Assembly: GCA_043228905.1 (NCBI GenBank)
Contig: JBHGNT010000012.1
Coordinates: forward strand, 6,572,001 to 6,636,000
Source: Azolla caroliniana
Taxonomy: Eukaryota; Polypodiophyta
Direction: 5' to 3'
DNA length: 64,000 nucleotides
This document shows positions 58,240 to 64,000 of the stretch, in pieces (the first letter of the stretch is position 1; each line of letters starts with the position of its first letter). Below the pieces are notes generated by a model. That model made no database searches. It worked only from the letters and a program-made list of their open reading frames with translations, and was not told the DNA's origin. The translations under genes and the position numbers were made by a program.

Positions 58240-59755
58240 AAACTGCCCCCCCCCATTACCCATTACCCCTACTTGAATCTCTTTTTGGCTAGTCAATCTC
58301 TTTTCGGTCTCTCTTCTTGTTGGCCGCAAACTTTTTGATTTTATTCTAGGGAAGAGCCGTCATCGTCCTTCATCTATATGGATTTGTTCTCCTCATGGGG
58401 ATACATGACATGTGTATGTGCTAAGTCAAGTTTCCAGAAAGCTCACGATTTTTTGTTGTTGTTGCTTTTTCGAGTTTTTCCATACAAGAAGATTTTATTT
58501 TTCATTGTAGTAAAGACTTTTGATTCATTATGGTGGATGTTTGTTTCCATCTGCTTGCCATGTTAGGAACTTGATCTACATGTGTACATAGCTACCTATC
58601 TACCAATTGGTCGTTTATTTTTTGTATGTTAGGATTTCATCGATGAATGTATGTGATTGTTTGTTTGTGTAATCTGCATTGTCTGAGCTCGATGCCTCAT
58701 GTAATGATATTTATTGTCTTTGCCATGGGCCAAAAAATAAAACTCAATGATGAGTGGATTTGCTTGTTTCTGAAACTTGTGACAGCAAAACATTTCTTGA
58801 GCTTGTCATCATCATGTTTTGATATATATATATATATATTCCCCTGTAACCATCTTGAAAGAGATTCTGTTTTCATAGTCAGAAGGCGTTATAATCATGT
58901 GGTAATTTTTAACTTCTTATTTACTATCTTTTTCTAACCTTGTGTTCTTTTCATAGTAAAGGATATTTTTTGAGCTTGTCTCATGATGCAGTAATACTCT
59001 TGTCTTTGCCATGCTCAAATGCTAAGAAATCAACCGGTTTTGTAGTATAGGATTTACATTCGATTAGTGGATCTTAATTTTTCGAGAGGCATTTTGCTTT
59101 CTGTGATTCATTGTACTTAGATACCTACCTCCATAACTTGTTATGCATTTTGCTTTGTATGTTTCCTTTTGCTTGGGTACCTATCTCAGTAACTTGATAT
59201 AAAATCTATTCATCATCCACATAGATATTGTGGATGTCAATGTATGTATGTGTTTGTTTGCGAGCTTGACATTGTTATAGCTTGTTGGCTCATGTAATTA
59301 TATTTATCTTCTTTTCCATGCTCTAAGATTTTGTTTTCTTTGTGAAGGCTATCGGATTCGAACCGATAACCTGTTTTTGATTCATAACAATGAACTAGTT
59401 TCCCACTTGCCATGCTGCAAACTTGACTTGCATGCAAATACAAACATACATAGGTTGAGATTTTTGGGATATTCTTATCAACAGCCAACTAAGTGTCTTA
59501 CAATATACACACTCTTTTATTGGACTTATCATCTTAGGTGCAAGAATCACACATCTTTTCGATTTTAAATTCAAGATGCTTTGCTCTTTTGCTTGTTAAT
59601 ACCATCATAAAGGGTGCGTCATCTAGTTGCAAAAATATGCACTCCTCTTAGTTCACCTTTGTTTGTTGGAACAAGTGTACAGACAAATGAAAGGAATGAA
59701 GGCACATAGAAAGAGTGCACAATATTAAGCAAATGCAAAAATAGTTTGGTAAACT
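58240..59755. other. 3' flank of the plastid-protein gene, with a diverged duplication
   Basis: No other gene seen. Text around 58640-58725 (GAATGTATGTG, CTCATGTAATGATATTTAT) resembles 59235-59325 (CAATGTATGTATG, CTCATGTAATTATATTTAT). This is an old duplication of 3' UTR-like sequence. A TA run lies at 58822-58840. Confidence 0.45.
58736..58741 (+). terminator. Possible polyadenylation signal of the plastid-protein gene
   Basis: AATAAA about 500 bp after the stop codon, within AT-rich sequence. Closer variants are possible. Confidence 0.3.
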
Positions 59756-59759
59756 TTGT

Positions 59760-60204
59760 TGTCCACAATGCTATTATATGCTATGTCCAAACCATATGAG
59801 GATAAATGATTTTTTTTATTGTGTTGATCTAACTAGTGACTCAAGAAGTTTAGCTATTCTGCTTACATCTACAAGACCAACAATTGTAAGGTATAACATA
59901 TAAAGGTCATGAATCAATTTCGAAGGTGGACCTAACCACCAAACGCATAAAACCTTTTAACTCCCTTATACGATGTCCACAATACTATTATATGTTATGC
60001 CCAAATCATAAAACATATGAGGATAAATGATCTTTTCTATCATTTTGATCTACCTAGCAACTCAAGAAGTTTAGCTATTCTGTTTACATCTACAAGACCA
60101 ACAACCGCAAGCCATAACATATAAAGGTCATGAATAAATTTCGAAGGCGGCCTTGACCCCTAACCACCAAATGCATAAAACCTTTTAACTCCCTCATATG
60201 ATGT
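59760..60204. repeat. 214-bp tandem duplication
   Basis: Copies start TGTCCACAATG at 59760 and TGTCCACAATA at 59974. Both contain AAGAAGTTTAGCTATTCTG, CATCTACAAGACCAACAA, ATATAAAGGTCATGAAT and CATAAAACCTTTTAACTCCC. The second has small insertions. Confidence 0.92.
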
Positions 60205-61519
60205 CTTTGTTAAAGGCCTAAGTGGAAGGAAAACATGTCTGGTCTAAGAAACAAATGGGCAAGAAAATTATGAATTTGGAGATGAGTGACTCATGTATTT
60301 TGGACATTTATGGGTCTAATGCATGACCAAATTGCTTATTGAATGAAACATTGACAATTCACGCAATGTTCTCTATTCTAAACTACATTGCTTGCATATG
60401 GTACTTGACTAGGGGAGGCAATGTTAATGTTTGCAACACTTGGATTGTGCCAAGGTAGACAAATATTACACGAATGATGGGCTACATACTAAAGGAAGCT
60501 CAAATAGGACAAATAATTGAGTCACTCGAATTATGCAAAACTTGGGAAAAACCATGTGCTCAATATGTATGGAATACACAAAGTATAGTTGATAATTGGG
60601 ATTGTGTGAGGGGGTGACAACATTAGGAAGTGACATCTAGTTTGCCCTTGGTCCAAATGTAACAAAGATAGTATTTTCCTTAGAGAATGTTGTATTGGAT
60701 GATGGAAATATGTAAACAATGCATTCTAGACACATTAATCACACCCATTTGGTCAAAGCCATGTAACATGATCCAATTTCCAAAGGTTAACGAAAAATAA
60801 TACTTAAAATTTCGAGAAAAGATAGCTAATAGAAACTCTCGCCACAATGCATTATGTATCTTTGGATATATTCAAGTCCCTTTGTAGTCATGGATAGGTT
60901 CTATACATATGTCATCACTTCTTGCTCTCTTAATGAATACACCAAACATATAATATGATGTTTACAATAGGTTGGTTTTGCACCCTTGGGTTGTGGGACA
61001 TGTATTTGCAAAGTTGTATTTGAGTAAGAAAGAGCACATTTTCATGTTATTTCAGAAGAAAAAACCATGAAGGTCTTGTGTAGGTATGGCTGATTCGGTC
61101 TTGTTGTAGCTCAATTTCTTGGCCTTGAACCAAACTGAACCAAACCATTTATACATAACAAAAACCAAATCAGTTTAAGAATCACCAATCCATTCAAACC
61201 ATACTACTTAGACCCAACGCAATTAAACCAAATGATTTAAGGAAAAGGTGAAACCAATCCAAGCCGTTTGAATCAAATTAATTATACATTTGAGTTGTAA
61301 AACAATTTGATAAACTGTTAAGCAGAAATATCAAGCCATTAAACTAGAAAATTATATTGCTAAACCAAAAATTAAACCATTAAACTAGTTTTCATACATA
61401 TATTATTAAAACCCAAAAAATTAAATACACACAAATTCCAACATCCAAACATGAATGCCCGAGTGCCAACACTTGAAAGTTGAACACTTGAACACTTGAG
61501 CACCTAAACGTGAACATCC
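60205..61519. other. Stretch without recognisable genes
   Basis: AT-rich. From 61080 to about 61400, degenerate AACCAAACC/AAACCATT motifs recur, possibly a decayed relative of the AACCG-rich inverted-repeat elements at 16.7 and 49.8 kb. No coding signal. Confidence 0.45.
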
Positions 61520-61794
61520 TGTTGGCATAAAAGGCCGACTCCTTCCAAATTGTATCCTTAAGTGTGAACACGTCCTCAAGTTAGGGCTTGAGTATATATA
61601 AGCTCAAATGTAACATTGTAGAGAGAGAGTGAGAGTTACAGAAGAGAATAACAAGTTTCCATTAGAGCTTCATTTGAGTTCTCTTAGTTCTCACATTCCT
61701 TCATATTGTGCACATTCTCTTTGTCTTGTACATGTTGTTTGTCTGACATCATCTTGCAGGTCCTCAAATATTCTTCCACATATCACCTTCAACA
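61520..61794 (+). repeat. 5' LTR of the copia element at the window end
   Basis: Starts TGTTGGCATAAAAGG and ends CTTCAACA, followed two bases later by the primer-binding site TGGTATTAGAGTGAC (61797-61811), complementary to initiator-Met tRNA with small changes. A TATA box (TATATATAAG) lies at about 61592 inside the LTR. Confidence 0.85.
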
Positions 61795-62076
61795 TTTGGT
61801 ATTAGAGTGACCTTGTTGACCAGTGGCAACGAATAGTAGAAAGCTGAAAAAAGAAAAGACCATGCCAACAAAACCTCACTTCCAAAATATGGCTTCTACA
61901 TTCGACACAAACGTGGAAATCCGGAAGTCTGACGGAAAGAACTTTGCTCTATGGAAGGAGATGATGCAGGATGTACTGATCATCCGACGTCAAATCGAGA
62001 TACGACACAACAACAAGCCGACCTCGATCACAACAGACGAATGGTGCTCCTTGGACGAGATAGCCAGGTCTATCAT

Positions 62077-63358
62077 TCGAATGCACCTGGCCAAAAACGT
62101 CTATTTCAACATGGCCAAGGAGATAACGACATTCTCTTTGTGGGAGAAACTTCAAGCCGTTTAGGAGAAGAAGTCTTCCTCGTCCTTGCCCTCATGTCGA
62201 GCTTGTCAGCGAGTTGGGAGGTTGTTACGGGATATTATATGGTCATGCCCGTAACATAATATCCTGTGGTGAGAATTTACCGTAGTATTCTATACACATG
62301 GATAAAGTATGGTCATGCATGTAACAGAGGTATTTTGCATGACATTTGCCAACAACTGTCCAAAATTGAATCTAGACGAAATGATCGGACAAGTCCTCAA
62401 TGAGGATATTCGCCGAAAATTGATGGGTCTCACCATCAATGATTTAGTAGAAGCCCATCACTCGATTGAGTCCACGGAGAGAGCCAACCGAAGTCCCAAT
62501 TGATTGAGAAGGAGGGATAATCGACAATGGTCGAAGTCGAGGAATAGTCGATCAAGTGTTTTCTACACCCATTGCCGAAACCCTGGTCACAATGTTTCCG
62601 ATTGCTGGTCAATAAAAAGAAAGTAGAATGTTCGACGATTTGATCAAACACAAGGACACTCCAATTCGAACCGTTCTATTGCTAGAAACCAAGTAAATGT
62701 TGCTGACTCCCGATCGAATGCACCTAGCTGAAAATGTCTATTTCAACATGGCCAAGGAGACAACGTGATTCTCTTTGTAGGAGAAGCTTCAGACCGTTTA
62801 GGAGAAGAAGTCTTCCTCGTCGAAATGCATATTGATTCGATAATGGTTCAATATGAAGACGAGAGAGACGGATTCGATGACCTCCCACATTAACAAATTC
62901 AACCGAGTGTTGTTTGAGCTCTTCTCCCAAGGGATTAACTTCAAAGAAGTTAAAGCCCTTGCCCTCATGTCGAGGATTCTGCACGACATTCGCCAACAAT
63001 AGTCAAAAATTGAATCTGGACAAAACGATCGGACATGTCCTCACTGAGGATATTCAACGAAAATCGATGGGTCTCACCATCAATGATTCAGGATAATCCC
63101 CTCACTCGACCAAGTTAGTAGAGAGAGCCAATTGAAGTCCCAACTAATTGAGAAGAAGGGATAATCGGCAATGGTCAAAGTTGAGGAATAGTCGATCAAG
63201 TGTTTTCTGCACCAATTGTAGAAAGCTTGGTCACAATGTTTCCATCTTTTGGTCAATAAAAAGAAAAGAGAACGGTCAGTGATTTGATCGGACACAAGGA
63301 CACTCCGATTCAAACCGTTCTACTACTAGCAACCAAGTAAATGTTGCTGACTCCCGAT
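62077..63358. repeat. 637-bp tandem duplication within copia gag
   Basis: TCGAATGCACCT occurs at 62077 and 62714, an offset of 637 bp. The segments run in parallel to GTTGCTGACTCCCGAT (ending 62714 and 63358). Shared blocks include CTATTTCAACATGGCCAAGGAG, GATGGGTCTCACCATCAATGATT and GTCGATCAAGTGTTTTCT. Copies have diverged with small indels. Confidence 0.92.
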
Positions 63359-64000
63359 AAGGAGAAATCCTTTCTCTAGAGGACGCTACGATCAGAGAAG
63401 TCTTATATAGTGCACATTATGCATCAACATGGTTGTTGGACTCCGGTGTCACCTTTCACGTGACCTTGGATATCGAATGGTTTTCGAAATATTCGGCCGG
63501 AGCCGGCGGCATAGTTCGACTCAGAAATGGGCAAGAATGTGCAATAGCAGGGATTGGCGAGATCCCCATTCAATTACCAAACGACAATTCAATCATCTTG
63601 CACCAAGTATGGCATGTACTTGAGCTAAAAAGGAGCCTGATCTCCATTGGCATGCTAGCTGAAGCCAAGTATCCAATAACTCTAAGTGAGTCATCATGGA
63701 TGATCAACCGAGGAAATATGAAAATCGCATGCGAATACAGTTACAACAACTTGTATCCGCTGATGGCGATAAGTTCAGATGGGGTTGTGAATGTAGCCGA
63801 TTTGTCATATGTCCCAAGCCGGACTCGACCAACTAATGATGATTGGCTACATCTTGAAGCTCTAGATAAAGACGGAATTCTGCGAGCATTGTCGTTACGG
63901 GGAAACATACTCGAAGTCCGCACTCTCTCCATTACCAGACGACAAGAAAACCCCTAGAATTGGTCCACAACGATACATGTGGGCCGATGCATGAAAGGTC

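Larger units (their letters stand above)
61520..64000 (+). mobile_element. Ty1/copia element, 5' part, running off the window
   Basis: Gag starts at 61823 and reads through EIRKSDGKNFALWKEMMQDV. It breaks near 62164. Later gag pieces (62309-62503, 62914-63096) are duplicated. Protease is intact around 63430 (LLDSGVTFHVT), followed by the pre-integrase region to 63957 (HVLELKRSLISIGMLAEAKY, WLHLEALDKDGILRAL). Integrase, RT and the 3' LTR lie beyond the window. A stop at 62162 and later shifts suggest it no longer encodes a full polyprotein. Confidence 0.88.

Noticed and set aside
59344-59420. tRNA gene suggested by GGTTATCGGTTCGAATCCGATAGCC on the minus strand
   Set aside because: Only a T-arm/B-box-like stretch is visible. 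I could not fold D-arm, anticodon arm and acceptor stem around it.
1-64000. CRISPR array, phage, toxin-antitoxin or gene-cluster type system
   Set aside because: Repeats here are microsatellites, minisatellites or transposon parts without regular spacers, and the genes are ordinary plant nuclear genes.

Overview
The window is nuclear DNA of a seed plant, most likely an angiosperm. It has intron-rich genes with GT-AG splice sites, CT-rich leaders, chloroplast transit peptides, an arabinogalactan protein and a plant-type ATR kinase. It is crowded with Ty1/copia, Ty3/gypsy, LINE and SINE-like repeats and microsatellites. I saw no bacterial-type operon, CRISPR array, phage or defence system. Splice sites and exons were read by eye, by keeping the reading frame across GT-AG junctions and by comparison with remembered family sequences. 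No alignment was run.

Four host genes are well supported. (1) A Mpv17/PMP22-family membrane protein on the minus strand at 16559-5934 has seven exons and 313 codons. Its sixth intron is 8.5 kb long and full of LINE, copia and gypsy debris, so its last exon is stranded at 6038-5934. (2) A fasciclin-like arabinogalactan protein lies on the plus strand at 26551-27930 as a single exon. (3) ATR, the DNA-damage checkpoint kinase, lies on the minus strand at 55295-30415. Its 15 exons join without a frame break into 2736 codons, close to the size of Arabidopsis ATR. Its third intron is 13.2 kb and holds two copia elements in opposite orientation, one of them split by a LINE with an inverted 5' part. 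(4) An intronless, probably plastid-targeted protein of unknown function lies on the plus strand at 57406-58239. A small acidic ORF at 3190-2780 (minus) with a TATA box is a weaker candidate.

Layout: 1-2.2 kb, LINE relic with repeated tail; 2.2-2.54 kb, 58-bp tandem array; 2.78-3.33 kb, possible small gene; 3.4-5.9 kb, largely featureless; 5.9-16.6 kb, Mpv17 gene; 16.7-17.4 kb, terminal-inverted-repeat element and degenerate minisatellite; 18.29-21.30 kb, short copia with both LTRs; 23.8-25.75 kb, repeated tRNA-derived (SINE-like) units around a possible organelle-derived insert; 26.5-27.9 kb, FLA gene; 30.0 kb, a perfect 72-bp palindrome; 30.4-55.3 kb, ATR; 55.7-56.0 kb, 69-bp tandem array; 57.4-58.2 kb, plastid protein gene; 59.8-60.2 kb, tandem duplication; 61.5 kb to the end, a third copia with 5' LTR, primer-binding site and a duplicated gag segment.

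The host genes do not form a pathway. FLA and ATR converge, with the palindrome between them. ATR and the plastid-protein gene diverge from a 2.1-kb intergenic region. The main story is how two essential-looking genes keep intact splicing frames while individual introns absorb many kilobases of nested retroelements.
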